Source of the DNA: an uncultured Kordia sp.
Lineage (GTDB): Bacteria; Bacteroidota; Bacteroidia; Flavobacteriales; Flavobacteriaceae
DNA: 22,371 bases
Assembly (NCBI GenBank): GCA_913054565.1
Contig: CAJXHW010000002.1
Coordinates: 1-22,371 of the forward strand
Direction of reading: 5' to 3'
Part shown: in pieces, positions 1 through 8,400 of the stretch
Numbering within the stretch: position 1 is the stretch's first letter
Layout: each line of letters opens with the position of its first letter
Position numbers and translations under genes: made by a program
The notes under the pieces: generated by a model
What the model was told of the DNA's origin: nothing
What the model saw: only the letters and a program-made list of their open reading frames with translations
The model's database searches: none

Positions 1-232
1 ATTCTGCCTCATCTTTTATTTTTTTGATTGTTTTAACAGTTATCATGTATTTTTTTATATCGTTATTTTTAGAACGATGATACAAAAACAAGGGCATCCA
101 TATAAAAAAGAACCCCAATACAGAAGCGCCAATATATTTATGAGACAGAAGTTCATTGTCAGATTTTATATAATAACCATAACTAATTGAAGCTATTATT
201 AGGATGAATATGATGTATAAAATGTATTTCAT
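1..232 (-). CDS. Small two-helix membrane protein, 3' part outside the window
   Basis: An open frame starts at an ATG at 232 and runs off the left edge after 77 codons, so the C-terminus is not visible. The N-terminus (MKYILYIIFILIIASISYGY) is a hydrophobic helix at about residues 3-22. A second one lies at about 34-51 (IGASVLGFFFIWMPLFLYH), followed by a lysine-rich cytoplasmic-looking tail (KKYMITVKTIKKIKDEAE). The positive tail suggests both ends are in the cytoplasm. It begins only 19 nt after the stop of the M1 aminopeptidase on the same strand and probably belongs to that operon. I do not recognise a family and assign no function. The frame is supported by the hydrophobic pattern and operon position only. 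Confidence 0.6.
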   Translation of the reverse strand, partial: MKYILYIIFILIIASISYGYYIKSDNELLSHKYIGASVLGFFFIWMPLFLYHRSKNNDIKKYMITVKTIKKIKDEAE

Positions 233-251
233 GTTTTAAAGTAGATTTATA

Positions 252-2120
252 TTACTGGCTGTAATTTAATAAATTATCAATAGTATTGCTTGTAACAGAA
301 TGGTAATTAGCACGGGATTTCTTGTATATGTTTATTGCTTCTTCCTTTTTTGAGCTTTTTACATATGCCTTAAAAATGGTGGTTACATACCAACGTCTCC
401 CTACATTACACAAAAATTGTTCTATTTTATCGTCAATATCATGACCTCTATAATTATGTAGTATTGCTTGCTCAAACCAAACCATAGAAATATATGAGTT
501 TGTTGAATTTGTTAAATTATATGTGTTGTCTAACATTTCAAAATGTTTGATTTCCATGTTTTTCGGGAAATTTCTAATAAAGTGCACCCATTCTTGTGGT
601 GTCCATTCTTTAGTTGCTTCCGTATTTGCAGAATTATTTTTAAGAACATCTTGTAGTGTTAACTCTACATTTTTAAACTTGTCAGACTCAATTTTTGCTT
701 GATTGCTTGGGATGCCTGGTTTATAAACCCACTCATTAGTGTTAAATGTAATATTGTATTTGTCTAGTAAGTTGTTATTCAAATAGGTCACAAATTTTTC
801 TGTATGCATTGTTGAAAACGAATGGGAGTTGAAATAATTTTTTAAGAATGCATCAAGTTTTTCACGCCCTACAGTTTGTTCTAAAGTTCGTAAAAATAAA
901 TACCCTTTATCATAGGCAATACTATTCATTCCATCATCCGGGTTTCTATCTTTTAAATCTAACTTCAACTTTGTGTCGTTAGGGGAGTCTTTAAAACTTA
1001 TTAATTCATCTTCTAAATCTTGTCGACCAATTAAAGCTAACATTTCTGCTCTTTCTTTTCCATAAAGCGCTTCCATAATTCTGATTTCAAAATAAACAGT
1101 AAACCCTTCATTTAGCCAAAAGTCATCCCATGTAGCGTTGGTAACTAAATTACCAGACCATGAATGTGCTAATTCGTGAGCTACAAGTGAGGTCAAACTC
1201 TTATCGCCGGCAATTACAGTAGGTGTAGCAAACGTTAATCGAGGGTTTTCCATTCCGCCAAAAGGAAAACTAGGAGGTAAAACAATTACATCAAATTGCT
1301 CCCATGCATAGTTGCCATATAACCCTTCGGCAGTGGTAACCATTTTTTCCATATCAGAAAATTCAGTATGAACTTTTGCTAACATTGATTTTTCGGCATA
1401 TACTCCTGTACGATTACTAATTGCCTTATATTCAACATCACCAACTGCTAAAGCAATTAAATATGGAGAAATTGGTTGTTCCATTTTAAAATGATACAAG
1501 CCATTTTTAGTTTTTTCTTTAGGGTTTTCAGCACTCATTACAGCCATTAGTCCAGTTGGTGCTTTAACTGTAGCCTCATAAGTAACCCTAATTTGAGGGC
1601 TATCTTGAATAGGGATCCATGTTCGGGTTAAAATGGCTTGACCTTGTGTAAATAAAAACGGATGTTTCTTATCAGCTGTTTGTTGAGGTTTTAACCATTG
1701 CAAAGCCTCGGTTTTATTAGTAGTCTTATAATAAACGGTTATGTTTTTGGTTTCCGGAGTAATGGTAATTTTTAAAGCTTGTCCTAAATGTTTATCAAAT
1801 TCTCCTAAGGCAAATTTGGTTTCTTTTCCATCAGCTTCGGTTTTTTGAATGTCTAGGAATTTACTATCTAAAATAATTTCAGTTGCATTGTTGTTTTCAA
1901 TAGAGTAATTTGCAGACCCGCTAATAACCTCTTGATCAAAATCAACAGTAATATTCAAATTCAAATGCTTGACAACGGCAGCGTTTGGTTGCGCGTAAGA
2001 ATGAGATTCGGTAACATACTTTGAGGTAGTTGTCTTTTCTCCTTTTTTAGTTTCTTTTGATGAGTTGCAACTTGTAGTAAATAAGATGATGCAACTTAGT
2101 ATGATGGTAATTTTTTTCAT
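252..2120 (-). CDS. M1 family aminopeptidase, leukotriene A4 hydrolase type, lipoprotein
   Basis: Zinc metallopeptidase predicted to remove N-terminal residues from peptides in the periplasm or at the cell surface. The N-terminus is a lipoprotein signal peptide with the lipid-accepting cysteine at residue 18 (LFTTSC). The M1 landmarks are complete: substrate-binding GGMEN at 288-292, zinc motif HELAH at 315-319, and the third ligand Glu338 exactly 18 residues later (NEGF). Tyr403 (SIAYDKG) sits where the transition-state tyrosine is expected. The C-terminal helical domain (about 500-622, NVGRRWYV, YHSVTSNTIDNLL) resembles that of leukotriene A4 hydrolase, and the 622-residue length agrees. 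The second LTA4H tyrosine, five residues before Tyr403, is Met398 here, which argues against the eicosanoid epoxide-hydrolase activity. It lies 1 nt downstream of the TPR lipoprotein gene, so the two are co-transcribed. The physiological substrate is unknown. Confidence 0.93.
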   Translation of the reverse strand: MKKITIILSCIILFTTSCNSSKETKKGEKTTTSKYVTESHSYAQPNAAVVKHLNLNITVDFDQEVISGSANYSIENNNATEIILDSKFLDIQKTEADGKETKFALGEFDKHLGQALKITITPETKNITVYYKTTNKTEALQWLKPQQTADKKHPFLFTQGQAILTRTWIPIQDSPQIRVTYEATVKAPTGLMAVMSAENPKEKTKNGLYHFKMEQPISPYLIALAVGDVEYKAISNRTGVYAEKSMLAKVHTEFSDMEKMVTTAEGLYGNYAWEQFDVIVLPPSFPFGGMENPRLTFATPTVIAGDKSLTSLVAHELAHSWSGNLVTNATWDDFWLNEGFTVYFEIRIMEALYGKERAEMLALIGRQDLEDELISFKDSPNDTKLKLDLKDRNPDDGMNSIAYDKGYLFLRTLEQTVGREKLDAFLKNYFNSHSFSTMHTEKFVTYLNNNLLDKYNITFNTNEWVYKPGIPSNQAKIESDKFKNVELTLQDVLKNNSANTEATKEWTPQEWVHFIRNFPKNMEIKHFEMLDNTYNLTNSTNSYISMVWFEQAILHNYRGHDIDDKIEQFLCNVGRRWYVTTIFKAYVKSSKKEEAINIYKKSRANYHSVTSNTIDNLLNYSQ

Positions 2121-2121
2121 T

Positions 2122-2934
2122 TTATAGTTTTTTAATTAGACGATCTTTTGTTAAAAGTAAATCCCTCATGTATATCTGACGGAGAGTTTCAACGTATGGT
2201 CTGTAATTGTAATACCCATCTGTATAATTTTTTATAGCTAAGTTAGTTAACTCTAAAGCTTCTGGGTGCTTACCCTTTTTTTCTAAAAGTAATGCTTTGT
2301 AGTAATTACCGTCAGCATAATTATTATTAGTGTATTTTAGTAATTTATTGATATTGTATAAGGCGAGAGAATCATTGTTGTTTTCATAATGAGCAATTCC
2401 GTTATATAAAAAAGTGGTTACTTCAATCCAATCTTCGCCAGTTTCTTCTGTCTCTTTTTTAATATGTTTATTAAAATAATAAGTAGAAGTTTTGTAGTCT
2501 TTTAAACCTAGGTACGCTATGCCTCTCCAATAATCAACACTGTGTCCTTGTGGAGCGTCAATAAAGTTTGGAGTAATAGTATCTAAAGCGTTAAAATCCG
2601 CAATTGCTTTTTTATAATCCCTGTAAAACCATAAATAGTTGTACCCTCTATATCCTATCCATTCTTCAGGATTTAATTCAATAGATTTATCCATGTATTT
2701 TTTCCAAAGATGAGGTATACCTCTTTTTAAATAAGGGATAGATAGCTCTCTGTATGCTTCTGCATTCGTGCTATCAAGTTCGGTAACTTTTTTTAAAGCA
2801 TTTAAACTTCTAGAGCTGCCTTGGTAACGCTTTCCGTATTCTAGAATTTCTAATGAGTCAGTTTTACTTTTGTTACATGAAAAAGTAAAGAGAAAGACCA
2901 AGGTGCTAAGGAATAATTTCTGTGATCTCGCCAT
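2122..2934 (-). CDS. TPR-repeat lipoprotein
   Basis: A 270-residue exported protein. The N-terminus is a lipoprotein signal peptide with Cys20 (FLFTFSC) as the modification site. The rest is helical with degenerate tetratricopeptide repeats: units are visible around residues 45-70 (TNAEAYRELSIPYLKRG), 75-115 (ELNPEEWIGYRGYNYLWFYR), 130-160 (DYWRGIAYLGLKDYKTSTYY), 175-205 and 208-240 (GNYYKALLLEKKGKHPEAL). TPR proteins are protein-interaction scaffolds, so a role holding partners at the membrane is likely, but no partner can be named. The start overlaps the end of the upstream gene by 29 nt and the stop lies 1 nt before the aminopeptidase start, indicating translational coupling in one operon. 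No other Met lies near enough to give a signal peptide, so this start is preferred. Confidence 0.82.
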   Translation of the reverse strand: MARSQKLFLSTLVFLFTFSCNKSKTDSLEILEYGKRYQGSSRSLNALKKVTELDSTNAEAYRELSIPYLKRGIPHLWKKYMDKSIELNPEEWIGYRGYNYLWFYRDYKKAIADFNALDTITPNFIDAPQGHSVDYWRGIAYLGLKDYKTSTYYFNKHIKKETEETGEDWIEVTTFLYNGIAHYENNNDSLALYNINKLLKYTNNNYADGNYYKALLLEKKGKHPEALELTNLAIKNYTDGYYNYRPYVETLRQIYMRDLLLTKDRLIKKL

Positions 2935-3451
2935 TTTCTATCCGATATGAAATATACATATATGAATCTCTAAACTCATTTTGATAAAAGTTTGGATTCC
3001 ATTTTTTTAATTGTGTAGTAAGACTGAAAAGCTGATTGACAATTTTTGTGTTAAATTTCTTAGGCTCTAGGTCTAAGTCATTTTCATGAATAACATATCT
3101 TCCTGCTTCTCCTTTACAGTTAATTATAAACCGAATGTTTAAATATCCAGAATCCGTAAAGTTATTATTCTTGTAGTTTTGAAGAATAAATTTTCTTAAG
3201 CCATTTTTTCCTTCACTATATGTTGCTCTTTCTGGGTTATAATATTGCAGAATAAAATTCTTGTCACAAACCTTAAACCCTTCACTTAATAAAGATTTTT
3301 CTGAATCAATATAGTGTGCTGAATGTTCAAAAACTCCTTTTTTAGGAAGGTACTTTGATTTGAATTGATAATTCATGTACAGAACCAATAAAAGATAGGC
3401 TGCTATTAACACACCTAATATGATACCTATTATTTTTAAAGCTTTAATCAT
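2906..3451 (-). CDS. Membrane-anchored protein with TonB-C-like tail
   Basis: A 181-residue protein with a single N-terminal membrane anchor (about residues 5-27, IIGIILGVLIAAYLLLVLYM) and a soluble remainder likely facing the periplasm. Residues about 82-181 recall the C-terminal domain of TonB: a short helix (NGLRKFILQNY), a strand followed by a turn (SGYLNIRFIINCKGEAG), a helix ending in KKWNP, and a final strand (SYMYISYRIENGEI). TonB C-domains contact outer-membrane receptors. This copy lacks the proline-rich spacer of a true TonB, so it is not expected to energise transport by itself. It is the first gene of the aminopeptidase operon, 46 nt after the aspS stop codon. I see no good TAnnTTTG box in front of it, so its transcription may depend on read-through from aspS. 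The domain match is by eye and moderate. Confidence 0.7.
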   Translation of the reverse strand: MIKALKIIGIILGVLIAAYLLLVLYMNYQFKSKYLPKKGVFEHSAHYIDSEKSLLSEGFKVCDKNFILQYYNPERATYSEGKNGLRKFILQNYKNNNFTDSGYLNIRFIINCKGEAGRYVIHENDLDLEPKKFNTKIVNQLFSLTTQLKKWNPNFYQNEFRDSYMYISYRIENGEITEIIP

Positions 3452-3465
3452 AGTAATATTAAGTA

Positions 3466-3499
3466 AACTAAAAACCCTGCAATTGCAGGGTTTTTAGTT
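3466..3499 (-). terminator. Perfect palindrome, terminator of aspS
   Basis: Two 17-nt arms (AACTAAAAACCCTGCAA and its exact complement) meet without a spacer. In RNA this forms a GC-rich CCCTGCA stem flanked by A and U tracts, as in an intrinsic terminator that works in both directions. The right arm overlaps the aspS stop codon (3498-3500). The next gene of the same strand starts only 15 nt beyond the other end. Confidence 0.85.
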
Positions 3500-5252
3500 A
3501 TGCTTTTATAGCTAATTGTAAACTTAACTCTTTTAATTGCTCATTATCTAGAGGAGCGGGAGCATCAATCATCACATCTCTACCTGAATTGTTTTTTGGG
3601 AAAGCTATGAAATCTCTAATCGTTTCTTGACCTCCTAAAATAGCAACTAATCTATCTAAACCAAAAGCTAAACCTCCATGTGGTGGTGCGCCATATTCAA
3701 ATGCGTCCATTAAGAAACCGAATTGTGCTTTTGCGTCTTCATCAGAAAACCCTAAATGCCTTAGCATTGTTGCTTGTATTTGCTTGTCGTGAATTCTGAT
3801 AGAACCTCCGCCAATTTCGTTTCCGTTCAATACTAAGTCATAGGCGTTTGCTTTGACTTGGCCAGGATTAGTATCTAATAATTCTAACTGACCTGGTTTA
3901 GGTGATGTGAACGGGTGGTGCATAGCGTGATAATGTCCAGTTTCTTCATCTAATTCTAATAAAGGAAAATCGATAACCCATAATGGAGCAAATACTTTAG
4001 GGTCTCTAAGTCCTAAACGCTCTGCCATTTCCATACGTAAAGCACTTAATTGTGCACGTACTTTGGTTGTAGCGCCAGATAAAATACAAATTAAATCACC
4101 TGCTTTAGCGCCAGTTTTCTCAGCCCAATTCTTTAAATCGTCCTGATCATAAAATTTATCTACAGATGATTTGAAAGAACCATCTTCATTACATTTTACA
4201 TATACCATACCAAGTGCACCAACCTGCGGACGACGAACCCAGTCAATTAATTTGTCTATTTCTTTTCTGGTGTACGAAGCTCCTCCAGGTACAGCAATAC
4301 CAACAACTAATTCAGCATCGTTAAATACTTTAAATTCTTTGTGTTGTGATACATCGTTTAATTCTCCAAATTCCATTCCGAAACGGATGTCTGGTTTGTC
4401 GTTACCGTACAAACGCATCGCATCATCGTATAGCATTCTTGGGAATTTTTCTATTTCAACTCCGTTTACTTCTTTTAATAAATGACGTGTTAAACCTTCA
4501 AATATGTTTAAGATATCTTCTTGCTCAACAAAGGCCATTTCACAGTCAATTTGTGTAAATTCTGGTTGTCTATCTGCACGCAAGTCTTCATCTCTAAAAC
4601 ACTTTACAATTTGAAAGTATTTGTCCATTCCACCAACCATCAATAACTGTTTGAAGGTTTGTGGTGATTGTGGTAAGGCGTAAAACTGCCCTTCGTTCAT
4701 ACGAGAAGGTACTACGAAATCACGTGCGCCTTCTGGTGTAGATTTGATTAAATATGGTGTTTCAACTTCAATGAATTCTTGATCAGACAAGTATTTACGA
4801 ACTTCCATTGCTACTTTATGACGGAACATTAGGCTGTTTTTTACCGGATTACGACGAATATCTAGATAACGATATTTCATACGTAACTCCTCACCACCAT
4901 CAGTATTATCTTCAATAGTAAACGGTGGTAACTTAGCGTCATTTAGAATTTCTAATTTAGAAACTAAAACTTCAACCTCTCCAGTAGGTATTTTTGTGTT
5001 TTTAGATTCACGTTCAATTACAGTTCCTGTTACTTGAATAACAAATTCTCTTCCTAAAGATTTTGCTTTTTCCATCATATCAGCAGGCGTACGTTCCTCG
5101 TCAAAAATAAGTTGTGTAATGCCGTAACGATCACGTAAATCAACCCAAATCATAAATCCTTTATCTCTAGATTTTTGAACCCAACCAGATAAGGTAACTT
5201 CGGTGTTTATGTGTGATGCTCTTAATTCACCATTTGTATGACTTCTATACAT
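3498..5252 (-). CDS. aspS: Aspartyl-tRNA synthetase
   Basis: Class II synthetase that charges tRNA-Asp with aspartate in the cytoplasm. With the start at 5252 the protein has 584 residues, the usual bacterial length. An N-terminal OB-fold anticodon domain (about 10-95, GWVQKSRDKGFMIWVDLRDR) is followed by motif 1 (EVETPYLIKSTPEGARDF, about 162-179), motif 2 (FRDEDLRADRQPEFTQID, about 219-236), the bacterial GAD insertion in the middle, and motif 3 (GLAFGLDRLVAIL, about 527-539). The frame stays open 13 codons further upstream, but that stretch overlaps a promoter box at 5289-5296. The conserved bacterial start sequence MYRSHTNGELR begins at 5252, so I chose it. It appears to be transcribed alone, from its own promoter to the palindrome at its stop codon. 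Confidence 0.97.
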   Translation of the reverse strand: MYRSHTNGELRASHINTEVTLSGWVQKSRDKGFMIWVDLRDRYGITQLIFDEERTPADMMEKAKSLGREFVIQVTGTVIERESKNTKIPTGEVEVLVSKLEILNDAKLPPFTIEDNTDGGEELRMKYRYLDIRRNPVKNSLMFRHKVAMEVRKYLSDQEFIEVETPYLIKSTPEGARDFVVPSRMNEGQFYALPQSPQTFKQLLMVGGMDKYFQIVKCFRDEDLRADRQPEFTQIDCEMAFVEQEDILNIFEGLTRHLLKEVNGVEIEKFPRMLYDDAMRLYGNDKPDIRFGMEFGELNDVSQHKEFKVFNDAELVVGIAVPGGASYTRKEIDKLIDWVRRPQVGALGMVYVKCNEDGSFKSSVDKFYDQDDLKNWAEKTGAKAGDLICILSGATTKVRAQLSALRMEMAERLGLRDPKVFAPLWVIDFPLLELDEETGHYHAMHHPFTSPKPGQLELLDTNPGQVKANAYDLVLNGNEIGGGSIRIHDKQIQATMLRHLGFSDEDAKAQFGFLMDAFEYGAPPHGGLAFGLDRLVAILGGQETIRDFIAFPKNNSGRDVMIDAPAPLDNEQLKELSLQLAIKA

Positions 5253-5288
5253 TGTAACTGTTTTTAAATAAATTGAACTAGTAAAGCG

Positions 5289-5296
5289 CAAATTTA
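5289..5296 (-). promoter_or_regulatory. aspS promoter -7 box
   Basis: The minus strand reads TAAATTTG, matching the Bacteroidota -7 consensus TAnnTTTG. It lies 36 nt upstream of the chosen aspS start, leaving a leader of roughly 30 nt. No convincing TTG -33 element is seen at the usual distance. The box overlaps the longest possible aspS reading frame, which supports the shorter start. Confidence 0.6.
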
Positions 5297-5308
5297 AGAA
5301 GATTAACT

Positions 5309-5342
5309 AAAAAAGCACCGATAATTATCTGTGCTTTTTTTA
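5309..5342 (-). terminator. Terminator of the efflux operon
   Basis: Arms AAAAAAGCAC (5309-5318) and GTGCTTTTTT (5331-5340) form a stem with a 12-nt loop ending in a U tract on the minus strand. It lies just downstream of the RND pump gene and upstream of the aspS promoter, so it separates the two units. Confidence 0.75.
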
Positions 5343-5357
5343 TAATTTTTTAGGAGC

Positions 5358-5486
5358 TTATTTGCTAAATAACTTCACCTTTAGTTGGTGTACTAAATAG
5401 AAGAGTATTGGTACTACAATTAAGGTTAAAAATGTTGCTATAAATAACCCGTAAATTACGGTCCATGCTAATGGTCCCCAAAAAAT
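5358..5486 (-). other. Frameshifted 3' end of the RND pump gene (+1 nt in A6/T6)
   Basis: In the open frame of the pump gene the last 38 residues (from Leu1114) are hydrophilic and unrelated to the family, ending at a TAG at 5365-5367. If one T of the T6 run at 5480-5485 is dropped, the frame continues as WGPLAWTVIYGLFIATF and so on, a typical last RND transmembrane helix containing VVPILFYLV. It closes at a TAA at 5358-5360 after 40 residues. The corrected protein would have 1153 residues. This is either a real mutation or a homopolymer sequencing error. Confidence 0.88.
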
Positions 5487-8400
5487 TAACATTGTCACCA
5501 CCAAAATAGATATTAGCATCAAATTCACTAAATAAAGTAAAGAAGTTGATGTTTAATCCAATTGCTAATGGTATTAAACCAAGTATGGTTGTTATAGCGG
5601 TTAGTAATACCGGACGTAAACGTGCTTTTCCTGCTAAAACAATGCTTTCGTATAAGTTGTCATGGTCTAAATAAGCATCATTGTTTAACTGTAGTTCTTC
5701 ACGTTTTCGATCTATTAATAGCTGCGTGTAATCTAAAAGGACAACACCATTATTAACAACGATACCTGCTAGAGAGATAATACCCATCATTGTCATCATA
5801 ATAACAAATGCACTTCCTGTAATTACAATTCCTCCGAATACTCCGATTAGACTCAAGAAAATTGCCAACATAATAATAGCTGGTTTAGAAATAGAGTTAA
5901 ATTGAAAGATAAGAATAAAGAATATCAGGCCTAAACCAGTAAAGAAAGCACCCATTAAAAATGCCATTTGTTTGTTTTGTTCTTCAATTTGTCCTGTATA
6001 ATCAAGGTTGATTTCACTTGGCATATCGTTAAAGTTTTTCATTTCTTCTTGAATATGCGAAACAATTGCTGCGGCATCAGTATAACCAGGGGCAAGTGCA
6101 GAATAAACAGTAACCACACGTTTTATGTCTTTGTGTTTTATAGCGCTAAACCCAGAGTTGTTTCTTTGTTTTGCTAAAACTGAAACAGGAACTTCTTTTA
6201 TTTGACCAGAAGCCATGTCTCTAAAGGTTATTTTTTGGTTAAATAAGGCACTTTTGTTGTATTTATTGTCTTTGTTAAAACGCACATAAATATCATAATC
6301 TTCACCAGCTTCTTTATAAGTACCTGCTTTTGCTCCGAAAATAGAATTACGCAATTGCTGACCTACTTGCCCTGTGCTGATACCTAATTCACCAGCTTTT
6401 TTTCTGTCAACCTCAACTTGCATTGATGGTTTTGATTTATTGACATCAATTTTTAGTTCATCAATACCTGCAATATTTTTAGAATTGATAAAGTCACGCA
6501 TACGTTCAGCGGTAACAATTAATTCTGAGTAATCAGGGCCTTCAATTTCAATGTTTATAGGTGCTCCAGCAGGCGGACCATTAGCGTCTTTTTCAACAGA
6601 GATTAATACGCCAGGAAATATTCCTGTTAATTCAGTTTGTATTTTTAATCGTAATGCTTCACTGTCTTTTCCTTTTCGGAATTTGTATTCACGCATGGAA
6701 GCTGTTATTTTTCCTTTATGTGGCATTTCTGCTGTCGAACCACCATCTGTTTGTGGGTTTCCAGCACCATCTCCAACTTGCGCTACTGCAGATTCTACTA
6801 AGAAATTATGATCTCCATCTAAATATTCAGAATCATTAATAACAGCATAGACTCGTTGTTCGATTTCTTTAGTAATTGCATTTGTTTTTTCAATAGCAGT
6901 TCCTTGCGGATACTCTATATATACAATTATTTGATTAGGTTTATTGTCAGGGAAAAATTCAATTTTAGTTCGTTGGCTTCCTACCGAGGCTCCAAAGCCC
7001 ATAAAGGCTATAAATAACAGTGAAAAAGTTCCTAAAACAATAACATATGGTCTTTTCCCTTTTAGGGCACTACGTAGTGTTTTTTCATAAAGACGCTCCC
7101 ATTGGGTAAGTATTTTTATTTGGAAATATACAGCCATCTTTCGTAAAATAAAACGGTATACCCATAACATAATAGCTGTAAATATCATGACCGTTCCTAG
7201 TGCTCTGTATGTGCCTCCAAAAATTAGAATAAGAGCTCCTATTATTGCAACGATACTTGATAGTGTAATTATCTTTTTAAGTGGCATTTCATTATCTTCA
7301 GTACTCATGAATTGTGACACCATTACTGAGTTAAAGAATATGGCAACAAATAATGATGATCCTAATACAACCGATAATGTTATTGGAAAATAAATCATGA
7401 ATTGCCCCATGACTCCTGGCCACATTCCTAAAGGAATAAATGCAGCAACTGTTGTTGCGGTTGAAATAATGATAGGAAAAGCAATTTCACCAATTCCTTT
7501 TTTAGCAGCTTCAACTCGAGTCATACCTTCTTCGTCCATTAAACGATAGACGTTTTCTACTACAACAATTCCATTATCAACTAGCATACCGAGCCCCATA
7601 ATTAACCCAAAAAGAATCATGGTGTTTAAGGTGTAACCAATAGCACCTAGTATCATCAAGGACATAAACATGGACATTGGTATTGCGAACCCAACAAATA
7701 ATGCGTTTTTAAATCCTAAAAAAAACATTAATACCCCAACAACTAGTATGATACCAAAAATGATATTATTTACTAAATCATCAACTTGACCAATTGTTTT
7801 AAATGATTGGTCATTAGTTATGGTCACTTTTAGATTACTAGGAAATACGTTTGCTTTAGCTTCATCTACAATTTTAACAATTTGTTCTGCAGCAGCAACC
7901 ATGTTTTTTCCTGCTCGTTTTTTTACATCAAGCATTACTACAGGTTCACCAAACTCACGAGCATAGGTTGTTTTTTCTTTTTCTTTAAACGAAATCGAGG
8001 CAATATCTTTTAAATAAATTGGATTATTATGCTCAGATTTTACAACAAAATCTTCCAGTTCTTTTGGACTTTCAATTTCACCAATGATTCGGATAGTACG
8101 ACGTTGCCCACTAGTTTTTAAATTACCAGCAGACATGGTAACATTACCGTTAGAAATGGCATTTTGCACATCGTTAAAACTAACTTGTGCAGCCATCATT
8201 TTATATATGTCAACAGCTACTTCAACTTCTTTTTCTTGTGCACCTCTAATATCAACTTGTTTGATTTCTTGTAGGTTTTCAATAGACGTTTCTAAATATT
8301 CTCCAAACTCTTTAAGTTTTTCAATAGGATAGTCACCAGAAATATTAATGTTTAAAATTGGCACTTCTTCTGACATGCTTAAGTCAAATACATTAGGTTC

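Noticed and set aside
5479..5486. Programmed ribosomal frameshifting in the RND gene
   Set aside because: The restored frame needs +1, not the usual -1 slip on a slippery heptamer, and no stimulatory stop codon or clear downstream structure is seen. Mutation or sequencing error is simpler.
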